Below are positions 16,512 through 25,538 of a stretch of 64,000 nt of DNA, one piece after another; within the stretch, counting starts at the first letter, position 1; every line of letters starts with the position of its first letter. The notes below the pieces were generated by a model that was not told where the DNA came from, ran no database searches, and worked only from the letters and a program-made list of their open reading frames with translations. The position numbers and the translations under genes are program-made. The stretch spans positions 620,001-684,000 of the forward strand of contig CBDBIU010000003.1 in NCBI GenBank assembly GCA_965206025.1, in the 5' to 3' direction. Source of the DNA: G963668345 sp965206025 (GTDB taxonomy: Bacteria; Acidobacteriota; Terriglobia; Bryobacterales; UBA6623).

Positions 16512-18932
16512 CTACCCCAGTCCGGCCCGCTCGCCTCGCAGTGACACCATATGAATGGATGCTCCCAGTGCCTCATGGGCGATGTCCACTAGGTGCTGAT
16601 GATGGGTGAAGAAAAGTACCTGCGTCTTTTTGGCCAGTTGGGCCAGCACCTTGAAGCCCGCTGCGGCCCGATCGTCGTCGAAATTGATGAAAAGGTTGTC
16701 GGCTACAAACGGCAAAGCGTCGGCGCGCTCCAGATAGTCTTCAATCGACGCAACTCGTAGCGCCAGATAGAGCTGATCTGCGGAACCCGTACTCATACCG
16801 GATACCGGCACTATCTTTCCATCCGCCCTCAACCCGGTCAGTTGTGCCCGGTCCTGGGCGTCGTAATCCACACGCAAATCGGTGAACGAACTGCCCGTGA
16901 GGATGGCGAAGAGTTCTCCTGCCCGTTTGAGCAGTGGTCCCCGCTTCTCCCGCCGGTAACGATCGATCGCCCATTGGAGTAACAGGGCGGACACGCGCAC
17001 TCGGACGTAGCGTTCGGCCACTTCACGGATTTCAGCGAGCGCTTCCTGCCTGACAGCGGCGGCCTGCGCCGCCGCATCATCGCCACCGACAGCCTGAAAT
17101 GCTTCGCGCGCCATGGAGCGGTCTTCAGCGGCAGCGGTCAACTGCCCCTGCAACTCGATCAATTCAGTGTTGATGGACGCCTCGTGGGCGGTGATCTCAT
17201 CAATATCGACATCGACACACTCGCTTTCGAGAACCTCTACGGCCAGGCCGTCTCCATCCTGTTCCAGTTTTTCGCATGTCGTGGCCAGCTCCGTTTTCAG
17301 GTCGCGCAAGCTGTCTGAGCGCTCGATAGTCGCCTTGAGCGCTTCGTTGGTTTCAACACCGGCGGCTTCCATGAGGTGTCGGACCGACGCCGTCGCTTCG
17401 CGTTGGGCTTCTTTCAGACCTTCAACCTGCTTTTCAAGATTCTCAACGGTGTTCTTCTTGCTTGCATGAAGTTCGCGTACCCGCTCCGCTTCCGCCAGTC
17501 GCGCTTCAAGTTCAAGAACGGCGGCGTCGGCCGGCGGGTCCTTGAGGTCCTCAGCGACCTCGGCGATGATTTGGGTCACCACACGTTCGAAATCGGCGAT
17601 GTCCCGGATGATTTTATCTATTCGATCAAGACGCAACGTATTGATACGTCCTGCTTTGTCGCGCATCTGATCTACTATTTCGATCTGGACACCAACCGCT
17701 TCCGGTGTCAAATCGGCGGCCAACCCAAGATCATTCAGGGCTGCAAACCATTTGGCCTGCCACACGGACCATGACTTCTCGGCACGGGTACGTGCCCGCT
17801 TATGTCGTTCCATCTGGGCTTCGGCCTCTTGAATATCTTTGTTCAGCTTGGCTTGGCTTTGCGTTTCCGCCTCACGTGCTCGTTGCTCGTCGTTGGCCTG
17901 TTCCAGGATCATCGCCAAGCCATCCTTCTCTGCCAAGCCACGGTCAATAGCGAGCGCCGCCAGTTCTGTTAGGAGGTGATCTCTAGCATCGCACTCTTCC
18001 TCGCGCTGCACTTCAAGCTTGCTGATCGCATCCTTGTGTTCTTCAATCGCTTCCAGAAAGTTGTATCGAGCATCCAACCATTCGATCATTTCGTCGGGGT
18101 GAAGCGGCTCAAACGGCGCCTTGTCCCACATTGCCTGCCAGTCGGCTTTGAGTTGCTCGCTTTCTTCCTTCAGCGCGATTTTCCACTGCTGCAATTCCGT
18201 GAGCTTCTCTTCCTGTTCACCGATGGTGCGGGCCATCTCGGCCAGCTTGGCGGCTGCCTCGGCGTTGTCGAAACGCCGGTCCGCCAACGTATCGGCCTCG
18301 AGCATCGTCGGCTCAAATGCTCCGGCCAGATCGTCCAAGTCATCGGCATAACCGGCAGCGTCTTTCTTCGGGATCGGCGTGTTTTGAATATGCTTAAGGT
18401 TTATCAGTCTCCAAAGCGCATCGCGGCGACCCCGGACCGCCACCAGTTCCGCTGCCGCCACACCCTTTTCTTCGCGCATCGTGCGTTCGAGCGCTTTGCG
18501 CGTGCGGCTCAGTTGCTTCTCTGTCAAGGCGACCTGCTGCTGCATCTCGTGAGAGCGGCGCTTCCAGTCCTGAACAAGATCCCGATGGCTCTGCACGCTG
18601 GCACGTGCTGGCACGTGCATCTCCACCGCCTCCTTTTGGCCCGGAATGGCCGGATGCATGGAGGTAAGCAGACGATCAACGCGCCCCTGCGCGTCCTTGG
18701 CTTCTTTTTCGGCGACACGGATACGACCGGTGATGTCGCCCTGCTCGCGCACGGCCTTGATGACCGCAGCCAATCGAGAAACGTCCGTGAGGTCACCCAT
18801 TTCCCCAAGGCGCTCACGCAATGTGGCGAGGTCTTGCTCGGCCTCTGCGCTGGTTGTACCCTGTTGCCGTCTGCCAGGCCATGCACCCGTTGCTGCGGAT
18901 TTGGGCAATATGGCGATCCCGAACGGTCGCAT
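16512..18932 (-). pseudogene. YhaN/SMC-like ATPase, N-terminal ATPase half missing
   Basis: This is the C-terminal two thirds of a large SMC-like ATPase of the YhaN type (partner of a YhaO-like nuclease in DNA metabolism). The body is long coiled coil rich in E, K, A and L. The C-terminal ABC-type half has the signature-like MSTGSADQLYLALRVASIEDYL, Walker B-like FVADNLFINFDDDRAAAGF and the switch histidine region VLFFTHHQHLVDIA. The N-terminal Walker A (usually within the first 50 residues) is absent. The first 30 or so residues of this frame run antisense through a VirB8-like fragment, so the gene was cut at about 18,890 by a rearrangement. No YhaO-like partner is present. It is very unlikely to be active alone. 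Confidence 0.75.
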
Positions 18933-19070
18933 CGTCGTTCGCGTGGACGAAGTAGGCCGCGCCGAAGCGCTGGCCTACGACGCGGTGGAGGCGAAAGCAG
19001 ACCCGCTCGACCCCACCACCAAGTATTTTCTGAATCGCTTTATCCACGACTACTATTCCAGGCGCGAGGC
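18895..19070 (+). pseudogene. VirB8/TrbF-like fragment of a type IV secretion system
   Basis: About 58 codons encode RIVVRVDEVGRAEALAYDA followed by TKYFLNRFIHDYYSRREAT. This resembles the start of the periplasmic domain of VirB8/TrbF inner-membrane proteins of conjugation systems. Both ends are cut: upstream it abuts the truncated YhaN-like gene, downstream it runs into the start of trbJ in the opposite direction. It is not a functional gene. The assignment rests on a short stretch, so confidence is moderate. Confidence 0.55.
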
Positions 19071-19109
19071 CACCAGCAGCAGCGAAGCGCTGATCTTGAT
19101 GAGTTTCAT
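19070..19109 (-). pseudogene. First codons of a trbJ-like gene
   Basis: An ATG at 19,109, seven bases after the VirB4/TrbE stop, begins MKLIKISASLLLVAS, a typical signal-peptide start. In P-type conjugation operons trbJ follows trbE, which fits. The frame runs into inverted VirB8-like sequence after about 15 codons and stops. It marks a recombination junction at about 19,065-19,075. Confidence 0.45.
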
Positions 19110-19115
19110 GGGTCA

Positions 19116-20309
19116 TTACCTCCGTCGAGTTGCTAAGTATTCAAGTGCTCCTTCCAAGCCATACTGCTCGACCGCCTCGGCACGTTTTCGAGCATCGAGC
19201 GGGGATGAGGTATAGAGCCAATAGCTTTGAGGGTCCACTTCCAAGCGCAAGACTCCCGCGGCCCCCGGCCGGCGAAGATACAGCTCCCGCTTCGGGATCA
19301 AGCCTCGGATCGTCTCGATCTCGGCATCGTTGAGCCGGAACGTCGCGGCGGCTTTCGCGGGTAGCTCGGGATTGGCGAGAAACAGCTTGGTGGGCATGGA
19401 TTCCAGTAGCGCCTCAGCGCCCGCCGTGCCGGTCACGTCACCGGCGGATTGGGTTGCCACGATCAGTGCCGCGTTCTTCTTGCGCCACGTCTTCGTGGCT
19501 TCGGCCAGATAGGCCAACACTGCCGGGTCCTGCAAATAGCGCCAGGCCTCGTCGACCACCATGAGCTTGACGCGGGCAGTTTCGGTGGGATTCTCCAGCG
19601 CCAGCCGCATCCGCTCCAGCAGGTAGAACAGCGCCGCCTCGCACAGGTCCTCGTGCTCGGCCGCACCCGCCAAGTCGATCACCTGCCAGTCTTCGAGTTC
19701 GAGGTCGTCTTCACTGGCAGCGTTATCGAAGTACCGGCCCCACGCCCCCTCGCCATGCCAGCGGCCCAGCGCGGGCCACATCTTCGAGGGCAGGGAACGA
19801 ACCAGCACTCCCAAGGTGCGCCGCTCGGGTGCAAAGGCATAAAGATCCTCGATGCGGGCGCGGATTTCGCTGGGGTCTTCTCCGCTGACTTGCCACCCTC
19901 CAATCCGCAACAGGCGGGTCAACCAGCCGGTGAGAAACTGATAGGTTCTCTCTCCCGCCGGAAGCGAGAAGGGACGCAAGCGAAACGCGCTTTGCGCCCC
20001 GCCATTGTCCGCGCCGCTCTCGGGGGACAGTTCCATATAGCCGCCCCCCAGAAAGCTCGTCAGCCAGCGGTAGGAACCGCCCAAGTCGAGGATGAGAACG
20101 CGCGGATCGTACTGCAGCGCCTCGACCAGCAGAAAGTTGAGCGCAAAGCTCTTGCCCGCTCCCGTCGCGCCCAGCACCAGCGTATGTCCCACATCGCCGT
20201 GGAAAAGATCGTAGTAGTAGGGCGTTTTCCATTGGGTTTCGAGCACGGCCAACGCATCGCGGTTCAAGTGCGGGCTGCGCCGGCGAGGGTCTGCCGATGA
20301 TCGGCACAT
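19116..20309 (-). pseudogene. VirB4/TrbE-like conjugation ATPase, C-terminal half
   Basis: This is the ATPase half of a VirB4/TrbE family protein, which energises pilus assembly and DNA transfer in type IV secretion. Walker A is LVLGATGAGKSFALNF, Walker B is VKLMVVDEAWRYL, and ATQSAGDV and LFLANPELPAKAA are typical of the family. The C-terminus (YLATRRR) is natural and is followed at once by a trbJ-like start. The N-terminal half is missing: real homology begins at about PHLNRDALAVLETQW, directly against an integrase fragment on the other strand at about 20,282. A full protein would be roughly 800 residues; this one has about 390. Confidence 0.85.
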
Positions 20310-20430
20310 TGCTCGGGCACACCCAGGTCCAGACCACCGCCCGCTACGCCCACCTCGCCCGCAACACCGTCAGGGCATCCGCAACCCGCATCGATGACAG
20401 CATCGACAGCGATCTGGAAGAAGCGGAGTA
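20281..20430 (+). pseudogene. Tyrosine integrase, C-terminal fragment
   Basis: Fifty codons read GEGLPMIGTLLGHTQVQTT followed by ARYAHLARNTV. This is the end of a tyrosine recombinase catalytic domain, with LLGH (second histidine) and the nucleophile in RYAHL. The stop at 20,430 is natural (EEAE end). Everything upstream is lost at the junction with the VirB4-like gene. It differs from the Cre-like recombinase and from the integrase tails at 29.7 and 30.2 kb, so at least three other integrases have left remnants here. Confidence 0.75.
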
Positions 20431-20530
20431 GTGGAATTGGCGCGGTGCTTGTCGTCCAGCTTTGGGCTTACCCTCGCAAAGCGTGTCAACTTCCTTGTAA
20501 ATCAGTTACTGTTATGGGTAATATGTCAGG

Positions 20531-21700
20531 ATGATAGACCGCCATGTCAAACAGCGCGTCCTTCAGGCACTCGACTATCAGGCCGCCGTCGCCCTTATCG
20601 GGCCGCGTCAAGTCGGTAAGACAACTCTCGCTCTCGATATCGCTGAACAGCACAGCGCACTTTATCTCGACCTCGAAGACCGGGCTGACCGGGAAAAACT
20701 GCGCGATCCGGCGCTCTTCCTTGACCGCTACGAGGACCGTCTCGTCATTCTCGATGAAATTCACAGGGTTCCAGACTTGTTCCAGGACCTTCGCGGAATC
20801 ATCGACAGGGGCCGACGACGCGGCAAGCGGACAGGCCGGTTCCTGATCCTTGGCTCCGCGTCGATCGATTTGCTGCGCCAGTCCGGTGAAAGCCTCGCAG
20901 GCCGGATCGCCTATGTCGACATGCAAGCGTTCAGCGTTCTTGAAGTGCCGCGCGACGGCGACACCTTGATCCGGCTCTGGGTACGAGGTGGCTTCCCCGA
21001 CAGCTACCTCGCCGTGGACGGTCGGCGAAGCTTCATGCTACGCAAGGATTTCATCCGGACCTATCTGGAACGCGACGTGGCCATGTTTGGCCCTCGCCTG
21101 CCAGCCGAGACGTTGGAACGTCTCTGGATCATGCTCGCTCACAGCCAGGGAGGCCTCCTGAATGCGTCCCGGCTCGCGGCGTCGCTGGGTGCCAGCGTGC
21201 AGACCGTGAACCGCTATATCGACCTCCTGGTAGATCTGCTGCTGGTGCGGCGGCTTCCGCCCCTTCACGCGAACACCGGGAAGCGGCTGGTGAAGTCGCC
21301 GAAGATATATGTAAGGGACAGTGGTTTCGTCCATGCATTGCTCGGCGTCGATGATTTCAACACGCTTGCCGGCCATCCGGTTGTCGGGGCTAGTTGGGAG
21401 GGCTTCGTCATTGAGAACATGCTGGCATGTGCGCCGGAACGGACCGTGGCTAGCTTTTATCGTACATCCGCTGGCGCCGAGATCGATCTTTTGCTTCAGC
21501 TACCGGGTGGAGACCTCTGGGCGATCGAAATCAAGCGCGGCCGCGCACCCAGACTGGATCGCGGCTTCTGCAACGCCCTGGAGGATCTAAATCCAGCCCG
21601 CGCATTTATCGTCTATTCCGGTGAGGAGCGCTATCCGATCGCGGAAGGCATCGAAGTGATCGGTGCTGCCGATCTCGCAGCCTTGGTTCAAGACACATGA
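20531..21700 (+). CDS. AAA ATPase with DUF4143 domain
   Basis: This is an intact 389-residue protein of the family that pairs an AAA-14 ATPase with a DUF4143 C-terminal domain. Walker A is ALIGPRQVGKTTLALDI (about residue 22), Walker B is RLVILDEIHRVP, and sensor 1 is FLILGSASIDLL. The middle has a winged-helix-like stretch (AASLGASVQTVNRYIDLLVDLLLVRRLPP). The C-terminus has a nuclease-like fold signature (YRTSAGAEIDLLLQLPGG then AIEIKRG). These genes are frequent in mobile regions and their cellular role is unknown to me. The start is at 20,531 after a weak AGG. It appears to be one of the few intact genes of the island. Confidence 0.85.
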   Translation: MIDRHVKQRVLQALDYQAAVALIGPRQVGKTTLALDIAEQHSALYLDLEDRADREKLRDPALFLDRYEDRLVILDEIHRVPDLFQDLRGIIDRGRRRGKRTGRFLILGSASIDLLRQSGESLAGRIAYVDMQAFSVLEVPRDGDTLIRLWVRGGFPDSYLAVDGRRSFMLRKDFIRTYLERDVAMFGPRLPAETLERLWIMLAHSQGGLLNASRLAASLGASVQTVNRYIDLLVDLLLVRRLPPLHANTGKRLVKSPKIYVRDSGFVHALLGVDDFNTLAGHPVVGASWEGFVIENMLACAPERTVASFYRTSAGAEIDLLLQLPGGDLWAIEIKRGRAPRLDRGFCNALEDLNPARAFIVYSGEERYPIAEGIEVIGAADLAALVQDT

Positions 21701-21829
21701 AGCGAACCGGGTCGGGCGACGGAGCGGTCAGCCGCTCCTGACCAGCGGCTTACCGGTTTTAGCATTGACGCCTCCGTTCAACCATGGCGGCTTGTTTGGT
21801 GGATTCGCACCGGCCGTATCGAGTTGAGA

Positions 21830-22132
21830 TTAAGTCAGGCCGGTCGCGGGCCTACTGGCTCCGCGATCGGAAAATTGGGTGTCAGACAGGTTCGCGCTTG
21901 TGAGACGCGTACCAGACTTGTCGGCGTCATCAAGAAGCACGCCGCGCAGATTCGCTCCATTGAGGCGCGCGTTAAACAGGTTGGTTTTCACGAGAAAAGC
22001 ACCGCACAAGATCATCTCCGCGAGAGACGCGAAACGAACTACCGCCTTACCTTTGTGTCTCACGTTTGGGTGCACTTCAGTCCGCGTTCTGAGTGGTAGT
22101 TTAACGTCGTCGGCGCATCGCCTAAGCACCAT
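21830..22132 (-). pseudogene. Pentapeptide-repeat remnant
   Basis: A short stretch reads FLVKTNLFNARLNGANLRGV followed by LLDDADKSGTRLTSANLSDTQF. It has the A(N/D)Lxx spacing of pentapeptide-repeat proteins over about seven repeats. It has no proper beginning and the flanks are unlike protein. Likely scrap of a larger gene. Confidence 0.4.
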
Positions 22133-22865
22133 TCTCAGGACTGGTTAGGAGGGGGATCGACACGACGGAATCGGCCAGTTCGCATGCTCATTAGATATCC
22201 TGTTCGAGGACTTGGCCGTGATCCCTAAGCCAGCTTCGCGCCTTTTCCATCGTTGGCGCATGCGTCCTAACGATATTCCAGAATCGCAGGGTATGATTTG
22301 CCTCGATCAGGTGGGCGAGTTCGTGTACGATGACGTAATCGATCACGAACATGGGCGCTTTGATCAGTCGCCAATTCAGGTTCACGTTGTTTTTTGTAGT
22401 GCACGAACCCCAGCGGTAGCGATTGTCCACGATCTTAGCGCTTGCAAACTTCACCCCGAGAATAGATGCAATGGATTTTACCTTCGGAAGAATCCTCTCT
22501 TTTGCTCGGTCGATGTACCAGTTGCGAAGGACTCTCCTTCGTTCGCCCGCCAAGGAAGCCGGAATAAAGAAACGCCGTTCGAAGCGTATCTCCATCGAGT
22601 CGGTCGGGATGACCTCGACTTGGTACTCGCGGCCGAGATAGAGTGTAGATTCACCATTCACCAACTCCTTGCCGGGCGGATGGAGCTGCTCTTGGTACTT
22701 CTGGGCATGCTTCTTCTTCTCATAAATCCATTGACGTTTCGACTCGACGACCTCTTGACCCGCATTTTCAATTTGATGTTTGACATCCCGACCTTCCAGC
22801 GGCCTTGAGCGTCTTTATTCATAGGGGCTAGAGCCCGATGAGGACGCCATGGAGGCCAACACCCA

Positions 22866-24197
22866 ATGGGTGAAAAACAAACCAAGCCATTCCAGCTAAG
22901 TTTCAACGGCTTGTTGAAAGTCGATTTCCAGGGATCGCACGTCACTTCTGATGGTGGCCTGATTTTGGTTCGCGAACTGGACGAACGGCTCGGTCTCGGA
23001 GAACTGATTGACGAGCATCTCAGCGACTCCCGGCAAGGCACAAACAAGCAGTTCACGCTCGCTGATCTGTTGCGGCAGTCGGTCTACAGCCGCTTGGCGG
23101 GCTACGAGGACCTCAACGACGCCGAGCGGGTTTCGATCGATCCGACGTTTCGGCTGATCGGTTCGCAGAAGATCTGGGATCGCGGTGCGGCCTTGACCTC
23201 GACGCTGCACGGCTTCGAGACGGAGATGCTGGCGAGCGAAGAGAACCTGCTGGGGCTGATGGCGCTGAACCGAGAGCTGGTCGGGCAAGCGGAGGCGTTC
23301 GACGACTCCGAGCGGGTCGTTCTGGACATGGACTCCACCGAGAGTCCGGTCCATGGCCAACAGGAAGGCAGTGCCTACAACGGACACTTCGAGTCGGTCT
23401 GCTACCATCCGTTGCTTTTGTTCAACGGTCATGGTGATTGCCTCGCTGCAAAGCTGCGTCCAGGCAACGTGCACAGCGCCGACGACTGGGATGAGCTATT
23501 GTTGCCGGAGATCGAGCGCCAACAGGCTGCGGGCAAGCAGGTCGCCTTCCGGGGCGATGCGGCCTTTGCCAAGCCGGAGGTTTATGAGGCTTCGGAGGAA
23601 CGCGGAGTACAGTACGCCATTCGCATTCCGGCCAACAAGAGCCTGGAGTTGGAGATCGAGGACATCCTGTTTCGGCCACCGGGCAGGCCGAGCGCCAAGC
23701 CCCTGGTGCGCTACAAGAGCTTCCGCTATCAGGCCGCCAGTTGGAGCAAACCGCGGCGCATCGTAGCGAAGGTTGAGCACCACCCGGGCGAACTGTTCGC
23801 GCAACCCGGCTTCATCGTCACCAACATGACCCGGCCCAGTCGCTCGGTGGTGCGCTTTTACAACAAGCGCGGCACGGCCGAGCAGTGGATCAAGGAAGGC
23901 AAGCAGGCCACGAATTGGACACGGTTGTCGTGCCATCGTTTTCGCGCGAACGAAGTTCGCTTGCAACTCAGCGTCCTGGCTTACAACCTCGGCAACCTGT
24001 GGCGGCGGCTGGGACTGCCACCAAGCATCAAGAGCTGGTCGCTGACGAGCTTGCAGCAGCGGCTGATGAAGACCGGCGGGCGGCTGGTCAAGCATGCCCG
24101 CTACTACTGGTTGCTGCTGGCCGAGGGGCATCTGAACCGGCGGCTGTTCGGTGACATGCTGCACAGGATCTGGGCGCTGCCGCTGCCGAGCGGGTAG
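22866..24197 (+). CDS. IS1380-family transposase (copy 1)
   Basis: A 443-residue DDE transposase. Catalytic residues are probably D in VLDMDST, D in AFRGDAAF and E in GTAEQWIKEGK. LQLSVLAYNLGNLWRRLGLP and the C-terminal RYYWLLLAEGHLNRRLF are typical of the family. The gene looks intact. It is about 85-90% identical by eye to copy 2, with most changes at residues 225-300, so the two copies are not a recent duplication. The ISL3 insertion lies downstream of the stop and does not touch the gene. Confidence 0.92.
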   Translation: MGEKQTKPFQLSFNGLLKVDFQGSHVTSDGGLILVRELDERLGLGELIDEHLSDSRQGTNKQFTLADLLRQSVYSRLAGYEDLNDAERVSIDPTFRLIGSQKIWDRGAALTSTLHGFETEMLASEENLLGLMALNRELVGQAEAFDDSERVVLDMDSTESPVHGQQEGSAYNGHFESVCYHPLLLFNGHGDCLAAKLRPGNVHSADDWDELLLPEIERQQAAGKQVAFRGDAAFAKPEVYEASEERGVQYAIRIPANKSLELEIEDILFRPPGRPSAKPLVRYKSFRYQAASWSKPRRIVAKVEHHPGELFAQPGFIVTNMTRPSRSVVRFYNKRGTAEQWIKEGKQATNWTRLSCHRFRANEVRLQLSVLAYNLGNLWRRLGLPPSIKSWSLTSLQQRLMKTGGRLVKHARYYWLLLAEGHLNRRLFGDMLHRIWALPLPSG

Positions 24198-24239
24198 CGT
24201 TGACCGGGCTAGGATCAACAGTTTTCGGCTCCAAAAAGG

Positions 24240-25538
24240 GGTTCTTCCGGGTTTCTAGTGGGCGAGTGTGGCTCGGTGGTAGTCTCGCGGGATGCAAGAC
24301 CGCGAGCTATACCGCCAGATTCTGGGCATCGAAAGTCCCTGGAAAGTCGCGCGAGTGGAGCTGCGCCGAGCCGACGGCGAAGTCCACATCTTCCTCGAAC
24401 ACGACGAGCAAGTCCGCTGGCCGTGCCGCCAATGCAGCGCCGTGTGCGCACTCCACGATCATCAGCCCGAACGCCGCTGGCGTCACCTCGACACCTGTCA
24501 GTACCGCACGATCCTGCACGCCCGGCCGCCGCGCAGCGACTGCTCCGAGCACGGGCCGCGCGTCGTGCGACTGCCCTGGGCCGAGGCTTCCAGCCGCTTC
24601 ACCGCGCTGTTTGAAGCTCTCGCGATCTCGTGGCTGAAGGAAGCCAGCCAGCAAGGCATCGCCGAGTTGCTGGCGCTGAGCTGGGACGAGATTCACGGCA
24701 TCCTGGAACGCGCCGTGCAACGTGGGCTCGAACGTCGCGCGGCAGAGCCGATTCCCTACCTGGGCGTCGACGAGAAGAGCTTCCGCAAGCGCCATCGCTA
24801 TCTCACCGTCGTCAACGATCTCAACCGCTCGCGCGTGTTGTTCGTCGCCGAGGGACGCCGCCAGGCCAGCCTGGACGGCTTTTGGAAGACGTTGAGCGCA
24901 GAGCAACTCGCCCGAGTCGAGGCCGTCGCGATGGACATGTGGGATCCTTACGTCGCCTCGACCCGGGAGCATCTCGACGAATCGGAGAAAAAGATCGTTT
25001 ACGACAAATATCACATCGCGGCGCATCTGGCGAAGGCGGTGGACCAAGTGCGGCGGGCGGAGAACAAGCGTTTACTGGCCCTCGGCGACGAACGTTTGAC
25101 AGGCACGAAGTACGCTTGGCTGCGGCATCCGGCGAACTTTTCCGAGGACGCCTGGCGCGAGTTCCGCGCGCTGCGCGAAAGCGACTTGAAAACGGCGCGG
25201 GCGTGGGCGTTGAAGGAAACGGCGATGCGGCTGTTCGACTATCGTCGCGAATCGGCGGCGCGAGCTTTCTTCGAGCAATGGCGCGGCTGGGCGAGTCGCA
25301 GCCGGCTGACGCCGATGGTCACCGTAGCGCGGATGTTGACGGCTCGCCTCGAAAACATACTCACGTATCTGAAACACCGCATTACGAACGCGGTCAGCGA
25401 GGGGTTGAACTCAAGGATTCAATGGGTCAAGGCCACGGCGCGCGGTTTCCGCAATCAACAGAACTTCATCAACGCCATCTACTTCCACTGTGGGAAACTC
25501 GATCTGGCTCCTTCGCCCACTTAAAACCCGGAAGAGCC
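24240..25538 (+). mobile_element. ISL3-family element nested in IS1380
   Basis: The 1299-bp element has terminal inverted repeats beginning GGTTCTTCCGGG on the left and GGCTCTTCCGGG on the right, with similarity over about 26 bases. A perfect 8-bp target duplication CAAAAAGG lies at 24,232-24,239 and 25,539-25,546. Without it the IS1380 right end reads as in copy 2. Eight-base duplications and GGCTCTT termini are usual for ISL3. It is probably still active and could mobilise the small elements at 38.8 and 43.3 kb. Confidence 0.93.
24292..25524 (+). CDS. ISL3-family transposase
   Basis: A 410-residue transposase, full family length. The N-terminal zinc-ribbon cysteines are in CRQCSAVC and SDCSEHG. 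DDE residues are visible in YLGVDEKSF, AMDMWDPYV and NAVSEGLNSRIQ. The stop lies just inside the right terminal repeat, leaving little non-coding sequence. No frameshift is seen. The start at 24,292 is 52 bases inside the left end. Confidence 0.93.
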   Translation: MQDRELYRQILGIESPWKVARVELRRADGEVHIFLEHDEQVRWPCRQCSAVCALHDHQPERRWRHLDTCQYRTILHARPPRSDCSEHGPRVVRLPWAEASSRFTALFEALAISWLKEASQQGIAELLALSWDEIHGILERAVQRGLERRAAEPIPYLGVDEKSFRKRHRYLTVVNDLNRSRVLFVAEGRRQASLDGFWKTLSAEQLARVEAVAMDMWDPYVASTREHLDESEKKIVYDKYHIAAHLAKAVDQVRRAENKRLLALGDERLTGTKYAWLRHPANFSEDAWREFRALRESDLKTARAWALKETAMRLFDYRRESAARAFFEQWRGWASRSRLTPMVTVARMLTARLENILTYLKHRITNAVSEGLNSRIQWVKATARGFRNQQNFINAIYFHCGKLDLAPSPT

